A stretch of 64,000 bases of DNA from Adiantum capillus-veneris. Its lineage: Eukaryota; Streptophyta; Polypodiopsida; Polypodiales; Pteridaceae. Location of the stretch: NCBI GenBank assembly GCA_014529385.2, contig CM043962.1, positions 51,183,405 through 51,247,404 of the forward strand, given 5' to 3'. The notes beneath the pieces were generated by a model that saw only the letters and a program-made list of their open reading frames with translations, searched no databases and was not told where the DNA came from. How positions within the stretch are numbered: position 1 is the first letter of the stretch; each line of letters opens with the position of its first letter. The position numbers and the translations under genes were made by a program. This document shows positions 36,653 to 48,192 of the stretch, piece by piece.

Positions 36653-38937
36653 TGTGAGCAGGCTCTGGAGACCTTTTGTTGTGCATCGGGCGCATTGATC
36701 AATTGGAGAAAGACAGTGGCTTTCTCGGTTGGTAGTGCTCATGTACCCGATTGGATGGCAGGCGAGGGTTTTAGGTGGATTCCCCCAAGGACTGCAGTTC
36801 GGTACTTGGGCTGTCAGGTTGGTTTGGACTTGTCTCCCGAGTAGCAGATTGCTCCCCTTCTCCTGTCTATCAGGAGAAAGCTGTTACATTGGAGCTCAGC
36901 ACGACTTTCTTTGGCTGGCAGAGTAGTAGTGGCCAACCAGGTGTTGTTGGCGACTATGTGGTACATCACTTCTTGCTGGATCTTCTCGAGTTCTTGTATC
37001 AGCCAGGTAGAGAGGCTGATCAAGAACTTCCTTTGGTTAGGACATGATACTCAGATAGCCCGAGCCAAAGTGGCTTGGCAGGTCATCACTCTTCCTTGTT
37101 CATAAGGAGGGCTTGGGATCATTGACCCAACACAGCAGAGCAGAGCCGTTCTTGGGAAGTTCATCGTTAGAGGACTTCTTCCAGGTGAGGAGCCCTGGAA
37201 GGAGTTCTTGCTACAGCAGCTTCGTGCTAGAGTGCCTCAGGCAGGAGACCCTTGGCAACCTTCGACCAGATGGATCTTCACAGAGATGCACAGAGTTGGT
37301 TTGAGCAGGAGACTGGAGGACCGCTTCGCTGTGAGTCTGCTTCGATCTTGGGAGCTCTTGCGGAGAGGCCTGGAGCAGAGACAGCCTACTTACACGGAGG
37401 AGCGCCTACGGCAGCCCCTTGTCTAGAAACCCATGGTTAGCACTCAGAGAGGCCACTTGGTTGGTAGTCGGCCTCATGTTTCCTTGGTCCCATGGCAGCG
37501 GGTCCAGCGCTCTCTTTAGGTGATTGGTTAGAGTTCACAGGCTTGTCAGAGGAGGTGCAGGGTTTCCAGCTACAGGGCATGAGAGGGGTGCAGAGCATGT
37601 GCCAGGACATCTCAGAGGCAGTTCCAGCTGAGTGGCTCATGCCTCTCGAGCCATTAGCACCCAGGTGGATGGGAGCCTTCACACGACTGGAGGTTCTCAT
37701 CTCCATCAGGGCCGTCTCAAAGACTGCTCCATCCCTTTTCTTCGAGCTTCAGGGTGGGGGACGCCTACAACGAGTTGCAGTATAGGCCCCACAGGTGGTA
37801 GTGTGCTGTTTTCAAAGGATCCGAGTAGTGGGCATCTTTGGGAGGACGTGTGTCATAGATCCTGACCCAATAGCTCTTGAGACTGGACACTGGAGGCTGT
37901 GGGCTTGGGAGTGTTGTCCACTGGCACGAGTACAGTGGGATCCTGGTGAGTGTCTTTGGAGGGGCCCCTTCTCTTCTGCAGACCACCCAGGATTCCCTTT
38001 CTTTCAGTACATTGTTCAACTGGGACGTCATATACTAGCAGCACAGAGAGAGGCCCGCCCCGCTGCAGCACCTCATTGGCAGGAGGAGGGTCTCACAGCT
38101 GAGTTCTTGGCAGCCTTCTGGGAGAGGTTGTGGGACTTCAGACAGCCGAGGCGAGTCACCCTGTTTCAGTGGCTGGTCGCACACAGAGCTACAGCAGTTG
38201 GGAGCTGGCTAGTGCATAGTGGTCTCTCAGCCGCATGCAGCTTGTGACCACCTTGTGGAGAGTTAGCGTCACTGTCTTTGGGACTGTCCCTCGGCCCAGC
38301 AAGTGTGGCTACGAGTTCTTCGGCTGATGCCTGCTCTCTCCACGGCTCGACAATACACTTGGGGAGCAGTGGCTTGGTCCACCCTCACGGGCCCGACACT
38401 TCAGTTTGAGCTATCATCCACCAGCATGATGATAGTGATGCAGGAGGGGCGACCTACACTCCAGCCTGCTACAGAGCTTACTCCACAGGAGTGGTGCAGT
38501 GAGAGAGGAATGTTGGGAGCTCATTAGTGGCCTGACACTCTGGTTCATATGGTGGGCCCGTTGCTTCCGCATCTTTGAGGCTCGCCTTGTGCCACCAGCA
38601 GAGACTGTTCGCGATTTTTGGCTAGAGCTGATCCATACTCTTAGAGGACAGCTTGAGGGACTATAGGGCAGCTCCGATCGCATGCGGGAGCGCAGAGAGG
38701 CTTTCCTTCGACTCTGGCGTCCTGGGCCTTTCTACACCATGGTCCAGGGAGTACTCCGATGGCATTACCGACCACCTGTGGCTTTTCCCTCCTCCCATTT
38801 CTTGATTTAGCCCCATTGTACATATGCTGGTTTTTTCATTGGGAGAGTCTCCCATCATGGTTGTTTAGCCCTCTCTTGAAGAGGTGGTTGTAGCCCTATG
38901 GGCAGTTTCAGTAACTAATAGAAGGATCTTTTTCTCG

Positions 38938-38951
38938 GAAAAAAAAAAAAA
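38938..38951 (+). terminator. Poly(A) tail of the LINE
   Basis: A run of A after TTTTTCTCGG, next to the right target duplication. Confidence 0.85.
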
Positions 38952-38965
38952 TTTAAGCAGATACC
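38952..38965 (+). repeat. Target-site duplication of the LINE, right copy
   Basis: TTTAAGCAGATACC, identical to 29696-29709. Confidence 0.93.
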
Positions 38966-39839
38966 ATCCATTTCAAACAAATTTTAAACAATAGTCCCTC
39001 AAATAGAGTTCAAAAGTGTCTAACTACAAAACAACTTGAAAATTCATTTTGGTTTTTTGTTCGGATAGCCGAACTTTGAGGACGATTGGCTTGTCCCTCT
39101 GCATCAGGGTAATGGTTCGGTTCCGGATGTGGAGAATCGCATCATTCTTGTCGTGCCAAGGCATGCCCAAGAGAACGTCACAATTGCCCAACTTCATAAC
39201 GTGGAAATCGACTTTTCCATGCTAATCTTGGATAGTCACTGGAAGAGCACCAATGAGTGGTACCACTTTCTGAGTTTGCCCCATGGCTAGCTCGGCTTCT
39301 CCTTCTTCACCCTCTACATCATAATCAAAGTGCATCTGCTTCAAGAATTCTCGATGGATGAAGTTCTCTATAGCTCCGGGGTCAAAGAAAATAAGGGCTT
39401 TCAAGCCGTTGACTTTGCCATATGCGCGACATTATTCATTTGAACTTTCAAGTCGTATGCCATAGATATCAGGGACTAGTCCAATAGCGGGTCTAGCTCT
39501 CTTAGCTGGAGGTGGCCCTGAAGATCGTTCTGTCGTGGGAGCAGAATGTTGCTCTGTAGACGTCGAGGCTCGCTCAAGACATGTAGTGAATGCATGCCCT
39601 CTTTGAAAACATTGGAAGCATCAGGCTTCTTGTAAAAACGTTTCTCGTTGACGTTGTGTTAGACGAGTATGAGGTCGGGTTTCACGAGGCTCCCGAGAAT
39701 TTGTTCGTTGTTGCCGAGAGGTTTGGTTTGTGGGCGGAGTTAATCCTGTGGAAAACTTCGACTTTCCCTTCATCAGCTTGTAGACGACCGCAACATGGTC
39801 CATAAGCTCTTCCATACTTGAGACTGTTAGAGTTCAGGC
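38966..39839 (-). pseudogene. gag-protease fragment of gypsy element G
   Basis: On the minus strand, from 39839 leftward: a basic stretch (NQTSRQQRTNS), a CCHC knuckle CFQCFQRGHAFTTC (39630-39590), a Pro/Ser linker, and a retroviral-type protease with FFDPGAIENFIHREF (39400-39350) and, after a stop at 39220, VLLGMPWHDKND (39180-39145). The catalytic triplet is DPG, a known plant gypsy variant. A stop follows FLQEA before the knuckle. The fragment is cut by E3 at 39840. Together with 29135-29695 it probably forms one element split by the LINE, with RT and integrase already lost. Confidence 0.75.
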
Positions 39840-40401
39840 TATAACCAGCCTGTACACCGTAGAGGGTGGTACCAATTCAAACTCCTGTTAACTTTACACA
39901 GAGCACTATGAAGAAAAGAGAACACAGATGCGTCCAACGACTAGAATGTCACTGCGCACATGAGACCGACACCTTGTAGGCCTCAAAGATTCGGGTCCCT
40001 TTCGGTTTTTGTTTATTTAATTGAAAGTAGACGATTTGAACACTTACACCAAACTCTCACAAAGCTGTCCAAACCTGGTGAGGGCTGAAAACGCAGGTTT
40101 CCGACCTGATTTCGGCAGCATAACGGCGCCAGAACCCTATAGGTCAAAAGTACCTGTCTAGGACGGATTCCCTCACAATTTAGAAGCTTTCTGGTGAGCT
40201 GTAACAAAATTTTAGCGTGCTGTAATTCCATGTTTGCCACTATCGGGTGCCCAAAATCTTGTACACGCACCCAAGGCTTTCTTGAGGCTTCCCTGGTGTT
40301 CCATTGCTGTTTAGGTGCGAAACCCTAAACGTGTAGAAAAACACAGCAGGCTGTAATTCTCTACTTTGGATCGTTTTTAGCGGAGCAAATAGACCTACGC
40401 G
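39840..40401 (-). mobile_element. Truncated LTR of family E (copy E3)
   Basis: It starts TATAACCAGCC like E2 and follows E1/E2 to CTACGCGT, then the similarity stops abruptly at 40401. The conserved motif is degenerate here (39991-40013). Confidence 0.8.
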
Positions 40402-42209
40402 TTGTTAGAGTTACACCACCGTTGCTTCGCCATTTTGTACGGCTAGTGATTGTCCCGGGTTGGCCACCCATTTTTACCACACATGCACACACAAAGCTTG
40501 GATGTTCAGAGGTCACTTTTTTCATTCTTTTGCTGAAGAAGCGCATAGCTTGCAACCCCAGGTGGACTTCATAACGGTGTTTGCACTTAAATTATTGTTT
40601 CAAAATGCTATGGTTTTCATTCTAATTTAAAATAGGTGACGTCTCTGAATTATAGCTTATGAATTTGTTGAATCCATCAGGAGACGTTTCTCCCTCGGAA
40701 TGCTATGTGGAGAAATATTGTTTTTACTTCGGATGAAGCACCTGCACAATAAGGTCACCATTTCTATAAAAATGTCTTCCTATTGTTAAGTCATGGAAGA
40801 AATGTCGTGTATGTTTTGAGTAGCGATGAAAGAGCTCTAATAAATGGAATGTATTGACAGTTCGGATGAGCCTCAACCTGGCATTGGGATCGAGCGAAGG
40901 CCTTGTGTTGAAAGGTAACGATTTCTGTAAATGACGTGCAAGAAAAACTTCTAATGTAGAGTTGTTATGTGAGATGGGGGGCATATTGTATATGTTGAGT
41001 ATTTGGCCCACTGCCCACAATGACATTAAAGAAATGCTTCCTTACCATGATTATATGCCATTGTCTGGGACATCACACAAACGAAATAAAAATGTCTTGT
41101 GGTAGCATTTCTCAAGGATGATGCTCAACAATGGTGCAGTTCATCTGTCTTCTGAACCGCATGTTCCAAGGGCATGGCAAGACTTTAAGACAATCTTTAT
41201 TCGTAGTTACTTCATATCTTTCTCCAAAGTACAACTTCTTGCAGTCTCTGGCTTAAAAAATTGTGTTGTTGCTGTAGCAGCATCGGTCATCTCATATCAG
41301 CAAGAGACGGGGGGTTGGTGACTGCGCTTTCTTTAGCATTTGTTGGTCTATTGTTCTTTCAGTAAACAACAACCAAGTCGTGAAGTGTAATTAGCGACAG
41401 AGTAGTTGAGTATTTTGAGATGGATGGCCATACCTTTGTAAATAAATCCCTCTTGTACCATTTTTCTCTACTCTGTCTCTTAATCTTCCTGCAGCTTGCG
41501 AGCCCAGTTTGTAAATGGCTGTATTTTGTATAGAGCTCTTAAGATTAACTCCACAGTATGGAGCTCACAAAAATATCAAGTGATTGCACATAAATACTAT
41601 GTCTCTGGCAAAGTGGTTTCCATAGGGAATGGTTTTGAAGGATAAGCAAGAGTGGATGATAGACCATTAAAGAACACTCAAGAGAACATTTAAGGTAGGT
41701 GCGGTGATGTCGCCATACTTGGATTAGATGAGTTGGAATAGTAGAGGTAAGAAGGAGTCGGAAGGACCCTCTCCTTTGGCAGATTCAAAATGCCATTCAA
41801 CCATGGGCACTAAAGTGATTGCCATGTGGTCTCAAATTTGAGAAAAATTAGGGCTCAAGCCTACAGAAGGCCTTAGTAAAGCATGGATCTCTTGGAAGCA
41901 AACCGATAAAGCTTGCCGATTTTAGTGCCTCATGGCTGCTTCCTACTACTTATAAATAAGGCAATAACTAAGCATTCTACGACACTCGCCTTGAGGCCTG
42001 CCAATGCCAAAGCCACTGGTAGTCATTCATTCCATGAGAGCCTTCACAGCCCTTGTGCTTCATCTTCCAAAGGAGCTGCCCCTGCCTCGTTTGTAGCTGC
42101 CAATAAACCCTTTTAGGTGAATTTTATTTTTGCAGTTGCCCTTCAATGTGATTCCCTCTACGTCTACTTGGCTTCAATAATGAAAGGATAATCGGAATCA
42201 TATTATTTG

Positions 42210-42255
<46 letters not shown>

Positions 42256-42328
42256 CATGCATTCTATCACAAGAAGATTAAGAAATTTTCTCATGTAGGT
42301 CTTTTCCGGTGTTTATCATACAATGAAT
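40402..42328. other. Unassigned AT-rich stretch
   Basis: No recognisable domain. The longest frame is 100 codons on the minus strand (40724-41026), with no motif I know and codon use typical of non-coding DNA. A CT array lies at 42211-42252. Confidence 0.4.
42211..42252. repeat. (CT)n microsatellite
   Basis: About 20 CT units. Confidence 0.95.
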
Positions 42329-42461
42329 AACATCATGAGCTTTTGCTCGAGAGGCACCGCATACCTAGCTAGGTGCGATTGGGAGCAGGGGCGGCGGTCC
42401 CCTGCCCCCAATCGTACCTAGCTAGGTATGCGATGCCTCCCTCACAGAAGCTCATGATGTT
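42329..42461. repeat. Foldback (hairpin) repeat, copy 1
   Basis: AACATCATGAGCTT at the left is inverted as AAGCTCATGATGTT at the right. Inside, GAGGCACCGCATACCTAGCT pairs with the inverse arm ending GATGCCTC, with about two mismatches over 33 bp. The loop is GC-rich. Right of it lies TAAGTCACAATGTGGGAATT, shared with copy 2 at 54.1 kb. Confidence 0.88.
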
Positions 42462-43154
42462 GAGGTAAGTCACAATGTGGGAATTATTGTAAGAATTTTT
42501 TGTATGTGTAGGCCACTGACACATTTGATATTTGTTTTCCTATTTCTATAGAGGGGCATTGAGGAGTTAGGTTTGTATATGTTTCTTATTGGTTCTATAT
42601 GTATGAGTTTAACCATCTTCTACACAATGAGAGCACCCTCACCCTTCCGTGGTATAGGTATGAGGCTCCCCACGCTCGTCTAAAGTTGCACCACTCATTA
42701 TGAATACATGTTTATTGGCACACTCTCAAGAGTGGATACACATATGTGCAAGATGAAAAGCTTGCCATACTCGCACGGGAGCAAACTAGAGAGAGGAGAT
42801 GGCAAAGGGAAATGGTAAAGCTAAGACCAAATGAAATAAGTATGCAAGACATTTAAATTTCTTTAAAACGACACTTCACATTTAAGTTAAAAAGAGAGAG
42901 AGATATATGTAGAGAGGAAGTAAGAAAGCCACTAGTCCCGAGCACTGTTCGGGAAAATTAAGTTTCATAAACATAAAAAATTTCCTTTAAGGTAGATTCA
43001 AAGAGGATTTTTTCCAAAATGATCAGCATGTTTTAACTCTATTTTCTTGAATTTTCAAGTGGATTTTCTCCTTCTCCCCCTCCCTCCACCGGTTGTTTGG
43101 ATTTTGCAACTGGCTCAAGGCTAAGTTGAGGTACAGTTTTCCCAAACATTGGTC

Positions 43155-43201
<47 letters not shown>

Positions 43202-44244
43202 GGATAGCAATAATGGTACACTTTACATTTATTTTTGGGAAAAGTGAGTATCAAGAGCAACGCATAAAAGAGTCATAAACTTAAACTTTTGCCAAGTGTA
43301 TTCAAATGAGCCACCTCCACTAAAAAGAACCAAAAGCTTTAATTTAATTATTAATCTCATAAATTTTCTTGATATCAAAAATAGATTTGTTGATAATAAA
43401 TTTAATGATATTGGTCTATATCAAACAAGGTGAAATGTCAAAATGGCCTACATGAGAGATGAGAGTGAATCGGTGATCCCATCCTTGTTAGTTGGGCTTG
43501 ACAATCCACCCCCTGAGTACAAACTCATTATGAATTTGTCAACTTTTTGTCTGACGTCACACTTCTCCAAAATACAAGCATATGTGGTCATATTCGGAGA
43601 GAAGGCCTTGCTCTTGTGTACGTCAAAATCTATTAGACGTCGACACATATTTGAAGATCAAGACAACTCTGTCCCAGTGTGTGTGTGTGTATTTTTGTAC
43701 ACTAAAATTACTTTGATTCTATTAAAAGAGTGAATATAAGTTCGGAGAATGTACCAAATGAACCTTGTTGAGAGACATGTATGCAAATGTGGGGTTCGAA
43801 ATAATCAAATGGAATGTGATGACTCTATGCTCCATATCAATTATCGGCATACAAGAGTAATGATGAGAGGTGGATCAAGCTTTGTACACTAGAACATAAG
43901 CAAGGTGAGTTAGCTAAAAGAAGTACAAGAACAATATGATACCATTATGTACATATTTTGTATACTTTCTTCCACTGGAGAAGGCAGTTTTGGTAATAGC
44001 AATACTTCATCTAAAATATGTACTATTGAGGTTTATCTCATGAGAGAAAAATGTATGAGAAGTATAAGTCAAAGGCACTCAACACAAATTAGGTTTGAGT
44101 ATATATTTTCTATGAGTTTTATTTTATTGTGACTCTTTCTTGAGTATTTTGTTTGGTTTACTCATAACCGTTTTAAAAAAAATAATGTTAGTTTGCTTTG
44201 TTCAAATTTGTTGATACTCTTTTTTAAAGACTTCACATAAGGAT
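42462..44244. other. Unassigned AT-rich stretch
   Basis: No recognised gene. A GA array is at 43157-43197 and a short GT array at 43678-43690. A minus frame at 43448-43648 includes NMTTYACILEKC, faintly like the start of a PPR helix, but this is too weak to call. Confidence 0.4.
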
Positions 44245-44309
44245 TTATAATCCTTCATACTTGAAAAGCAATATTCTGCAATGAATGTCTTGAACCTTCA
44301 TCCAATAAG

Positions 44310-45602
44310 CTAGAAAATATGTGATTGGTACTCCATGCAATGGGAGATCAATTTGAAACATAGTATTGCAAGCATATATGCTAGATCTTTTTGGAAAGAA
44401 AGATATATTGCATTGTGATCTGACCAATAAATTGGAATGTTGTTTATTTCAGCAGTAGTAAACATTTGGTTGGTCCAAATATGATCAATTGAACTTGCAT
44501 GTGTTGTTGTTGGTAATGTATTTAGAAGATAGAAATTATGTGATGTAATTAGTCGCTGCAACAGTAGCCGTTGTTTAGATTGTTTGAGCATGTCAATATT
44601 GAAGTCTCCAATAATTAACATGGTGCTTTCTTTGTTGCAAGTTTTTAGAATCGTATTTAGTATGTCTAGAAAGGGTTGAATACTATCATATTTTGGAAAC
44701 CAATGGAGTACAATTAGTTGTGATGGCCGATTATTGTCATATTGTATAGTTGCATGTATTCTAAATGCAGGGATATACAATGAAGAGTTATACAAGATTG
44801 ATGCATTATGTTTACTATGTGTAGATATTGTTCTAAATCTTTTATGTGAGTCTCTTAATCTATGATCCATGTTTGCTTCTTGAAAACAAACTATGTAAGT
44901 AAAATTTGTGAGTGGATGTATCTCTATGTATTCAAGATATTTAGACCATGATCTAATCTTCAGTGTGAAAATATCAATAGCATGTTTTTTAGACCATGAT
45001 CTCCATTGTGCTATTGTATCGAGCCGAGAGCTTTCATTTTTGAAAGAGTCTTCAAGAGCGAAGTTTGAAAAATCTAGAGCATGTAGCAGAGTTAATGTTT
45101 CTTTTGAGCGAACTCGAGATAATGCAGTGTAAGTTAGGCCATTCTTGTTGCATTTACTAGATGAGAACGCCATTGTGCGAAGTGAGAGTCCTTGTGATCG
45201 ATGTATAGTACGTGCAAAAGCTTGCTGAATTGGGGATTGAGTTCTGTAATTTTTTTGGGATGTTATTTTGCTCAATTGAAATTGTTTTGTAACTAAAAAT
45301 ATGCTTGTCCACATTGATTTAATGTCTGGTCTATACAAAAACTTGTATTTTAAACGAGTTTCTTGTCCTATTTGTGTGTTGGTGAACTCAATCCACATTA
45401 TTGTTTTAGCATTGAAGGTAGTTAGAGTTTGAAAGTAACCATCAACTCCGTTCACAAGTCCATCATTTATATCATAGTTTCTTGTACATAGTTTGGCCAA
45501 CGTAAATGGTTTTATCTTTAGAATCTTATGAAAACCAATGATCTTGTTTGCATCCCATGTGATTGTTAAGGAAGAGATTGGAGGTTCATCATTCACATTC
45601 AA
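44310..45602 (-). CDS. C-terminal helicase part fused to EEP endonuclease
   Basis: A 430-codon open frame. Residues 1-175 are the end of a PIF1-type helicase: NDGLVNGVDG near 46-55, FARTIHRSQGLSL at 129-141 and TYTALSRVRSKE at 158-169, the last two being helicase motifs V and VI. Residues 215-405 are an endonuclease/exonuclease/phosphatase fold: FQE (240-242), GDFN (332-335), SIDH (371-374) and SDHNA (394-398), all four conserved motifs present in the right order. The upstream frame (45599-45853) overlaps by four bases and carries the preceding helicase part. The helicase would unwind DNA at the element end; an EEP domain could nick DNA. It is the best kept piece of the element. Confidence 0.87.
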   Translation of the reverse strand: MNVNDEPPISSLTITWDANKIIGFHKILKIKPFTLAKLCTRNYDINDGLVNGVDGYFQTLTTFNAKTIMWIEFTNTQIGQETRLKYKFLYRPDIKSMWTSIFLVTKQFQLSKITSQKNYRTQSPIQQAFARTIHRSQGLSLRTMAFSSSKCNKNGLTYTALSRVRSKETLTLLHALDFSNFALEDSFKNESSRLDTIAQWRSWSKKHAIDIFTLKIRSWSKYLEYIEIHPLTNFTYIVCFQEANMDHRLRDSHKRFRTISTHSKHNASILYNSSLYIPAFRIHATIQYDNNRPSQLIVLHWFPKYDSIQPFLDILNTILKTCNKESTMLIIGDFNIDMLKQSKQRLLLQRLITSHNFYLLNTLPTTTHASSIDHIWTNQMFTTAEINNIPIYWSDHNAIYLSFQKDLAYMLAILCFKLISHCMEYQSHIF

Positions 45603-46330
45603 TGACCTTTCATCGCTTCAAAAATGTGGTTGTTATGTTCAATTGTCTTTTTTTGCATGAAAAGCAAGTAAGGAGTATTAATATTAAAGAAATTTTGCCT
45701 CAAGAGATCATTGTTTAATGATTGAATATCATCTTTTATCTGTCTGTTTTTTCTAATTCTGTTGAGAAAAGCAATATCTTTTTGACGCATTACTTGTGAT
45801 AGCTTGTACTTTTTGAAGTTTTTTTTTCCAGACACTTTGGCTAAGTGGATCAATTTCTACGAATATCCATTTGTCAATTATAGGCGGTAGAGGTCACCAA
45901 AGCATAGACCATGTAAGCCTCCAAATGCTAGATGATGTATATGTTTAATTGTCTGGAGTCTTTTGTCTATATAAGAGAACATTTATGCTTCTACTAAATA
46001 TATTTTATCTATAATAATTACTTTTAGTTCGTTGTAAGCTTTTGTCAGGGTGTCGAGTTGTGCATCTGGGATTTGGAGTAGTGTTTTTTTGGTTTGTAGG
46101 CTTGTGTAAAGTAAAATGTATTGTTGCTCCATCGATATTATATGTGGCTTTGCCTGTTTATGCCAGTTTAAGAATTTTTGGTTTTAATGGGTCACAAAAG
46201 TCATTACAGTTATACTATCTTGCAAGCTGCTCTGCAAGTGGTTTTAACAAAACAATTTTTCCAATTACGGTGCCTCCGGTTATGAATGCAAAAATTTACG
46301 TATTTGAGTCATATTAAGTTTTATACATAA
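45599..46330 (-). pseudogene. N-terminal half of the PIF1-type helicase
   Basis: Pieces in different frames give a decayed Walker A, GGTVIGKIVLL (46288-46245; the usual GKS/T is GKI), GKATYNIDGATIH (near 46150), a Walker B relic VIIIDKIYLV (46024-45990) and FGDLYRLPPII (near 45890). These follow the PIF1 order. The frame 45599-45853 then reads SQVMRQKDIAFLNRIRKN, the segment that follows in such helicases. Walker A and B are both altered, so ATP hydrolysis would be lost. Confidence 0.75.
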
Positions 46331-46875
46331 TCACTAGAGAAAAATCTTTGTTGTGCATTCAATTGTCTAATTTGCACATAATCTTTGGTTGTCGGATTTA
46401 GTAATATATTGATGCTGTTGAATCTTACGATATTTATCTTGAATAGCATCAAACATTACGTAAAGCTCAATATCTATATCATCCTTAACTCTTGAGAAGT
46501 CTATATCCGTATCAACGTCATCGTATATATGATCTTCAACTCTCTCACATGCTAGCTAATCAATGTTGTACCATTGCTCATCAATTGCATTAGCTTTTCC
46601 ATAGTTATATTTGTTGTAATTTTTGTAAATTTGATTCTTATGTAGTTCAAACATTCTCCAATGAGCATTTGCATCAAGAATGGTTTCTTCACTTAAATGG
46701 GTGCATCTTCAATCCATGATTGTGCTCACTTATGTGAGATTGAAACTCCGTAATTAAAAAGAAATCTTGAATTGAGCAGTAAATATGTAAAGTTTATTTT
46801 AATAATCTTCTCAAACATGATGTTTTGTGATTATAAGATCTTGCACATGTGACAGGGTCTTCTCTTATCAGATTA
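46331..46875 (-). pseudogene. Rep domain, second part with HUH motif
   Basis: Just left of the inserted transposon the minus strand reads REDPVTCARSYNHK, then FFLITEFQ and SEHNHGL (46729-46711). The pattern DPVTCA..., FF..EFQ, ..EH.HGL matches the Helitron Rep, where the two His bind the metal for rolling-circle nicking. Stops and a frameshift lie between. A Tyr pair cannot be assigned safely. Confidence 0.65.
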
Positions 46876-48192
46876 ACACTAGACTGGTAACATGACACTT
46901 TTATGTCCTTGGACACTTTTCTTGTACTGTTAAGTGACCATTTTGTTTGAATTATTTGAAGAGTATGAAAATGAATTTCTAGGTGCTATATATCCACAAA
47001 GTTTCCTTATGAACTGAAAAAAACTTGACATTTTTTTTTTGTAATATCAATCTCACCATTAACCTTTTGCACAACATATTTGAACCTAAACTGTGTGGAA
47101 AAACAAGTCCTATTTTTGCCTTTTTTTTTCAATTTTTTGCAGTTATACAACTCTAAACTTCATGTTTGTGAAATTTTAATTACTAGAGGATAAACCTTCA
47201 TAGTTCTCAACTTGTTTTGACATTCTTAGGGAGAACTAAGTGTTGAAATTGAAAGTTATGACCAAATTACAAGAATTGCGTAATCCTGTTTTTTGGCCAA
47301 AATTAGCACTTTTATGATTTTTTGGTATCTATCTTGATATCCAAATGAAATTTTGATTGTGTAGGTGCCATGTATAACATAAAGCTAATTTTCCTTGAGT
47401 TTTGGGGGACCTAATATGTTATATAGCATAGTATATAATGATGGTTGAGTTTTTTGATTACTGAAGAATACGAGACATTTCAATGTAGCAAGTGTAGTTT
47501 TCTCAATACTACTAGTTTCTAAGGTCAATTGTGTGTATTTTGTAGATAGTAATCATATCCAATCATAAACTATAAATTTGGCTAGATATTGAGTAGTTTC
47601 TTTGGGATTCTAGAGGTCATAATGATAAAACCAGTTTTGACATGTTTGTTGTATTTAGCACTTCATCATTGTCTCCAAGGTTCCACTTAGTAAGAGATCC
47701 ATTATTCTTTTGCCATGCTCCATGGTTCCTTTTGGATCCAAAGGCCCAAACTAAGAAAACATGTATATAGTATCTGTATTAAGCGTGACTATAGAAACTT
47801 TGATGATAGGTCCGCAGAATGGCAAAAATGTAACTTTTTTGTACCTATTTTTTTGCCCCCAAAAAAATTAGTGAGGAAAAAATAACCATATGTTTTGATC
47901 CCCAACCCGTCAATGGGGAATTTTATCTCATGTCCTACAAAAATCCCCACTCTTATTTATATGCAATCAATCGTAAGAAATGGCTGTTTTGGGCAAAATG
48001 CACTGGTCCATCAACTTTGGAGTCTTGTTGTGACTAAGACATGATAAATTTTACAAATTTCTCATTATTTTAATTAGTAGTCTTTTGACTATAAGCTCAA
48101 AATGAGTGGATCTACTATGGTTTTGGAATTTTTTTTTCCAAAACCCTGAAAGGACATTTTTATGTCATGATAGGTTACCTGACTAGTGTTAA
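46876..48192. mobile_element. TTAA-flanked TIR transposon, 1309 bp, non-coding
   Basis: Both ends show TTAA|CACTAG.CTGGTAAC.. (left) and the inverse ..GTTACCTGACTAGTG|TTAA (right), with TTAA at 46876-46879 and 48189-48192. The inverted repeats continue for ~40 bp (TTTTATGTCCTT at the inner end) with a four-base gap. No coding region is seen inside. TTAA duplications are typical of piggyBac-type elements, whereas CACTA ends suggest CACTA elements, which duplicate three bases. The flanks on both sides are Rep, so it is a clear insertion. Confidence 0.82.

Larger units (their letters stand above)
32046..38815 (+). pseudogene. LINE ORF2: endonuclease, reverse transcriptase, zinc segment
   Basis: ATG at 32046 starts MRIVSWNVQGLGG, the typical first EEP endonuclease motif. 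E2 interrupts it at 32149. After E2 the endonuclease continues with LQEHHL (near 33513), GGDFNML (33837-33857), SRIDRF and SNHVPVIL (34119). The RT begins with YLIPKEGG and RQWRLITIFNLAYK (34970-35050). F2 then sits at 35190. Directly after F2 the frame resumes with INWRKTVAFSV (36695-36730), so the palm segment with the catalytic YADD box is absent. WVxRVLRLM and C/H residues near 38230-38330 fit the zf-RVT end segment. Stops such as those at 34438 and 34768 also break it. Confidence 0.8.
29710..38951 (+). mobile_element. LINE (L1-like non-LTR retrotransposon) with two LTR insertions
   Basis: The element has a C-rich 5' region, ORF1 with a zinc knuckle, ORF2 with EEP endonuclease, reverse transcriptase and a C-terminal zinc-binding segment. 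A poly(A) of about 14 bases ends it, and a 14-bp duplication flanks it. These are the hallmarks of target-primed insertion of a full-length L1-type element. Solo LTRs E2 (32149-33490) and F2 (35190-36652) inserted later. Without them it is about 6.4 kb. Stops in both ORFs and loss of the RT core make it inactive. Confidence 0.92.

Noticed and set aside
40724-41026. 100-codon minus-strand frame as a host gene
   Set aside because: No known domain, no splice context, and random long frames of this size are expected in 64 kb.
43448-43648. Second PPR relic (NMTTYACILEKC)
   Set aside because: Only one short stretch resembles a PPR helix, without a second repeat.
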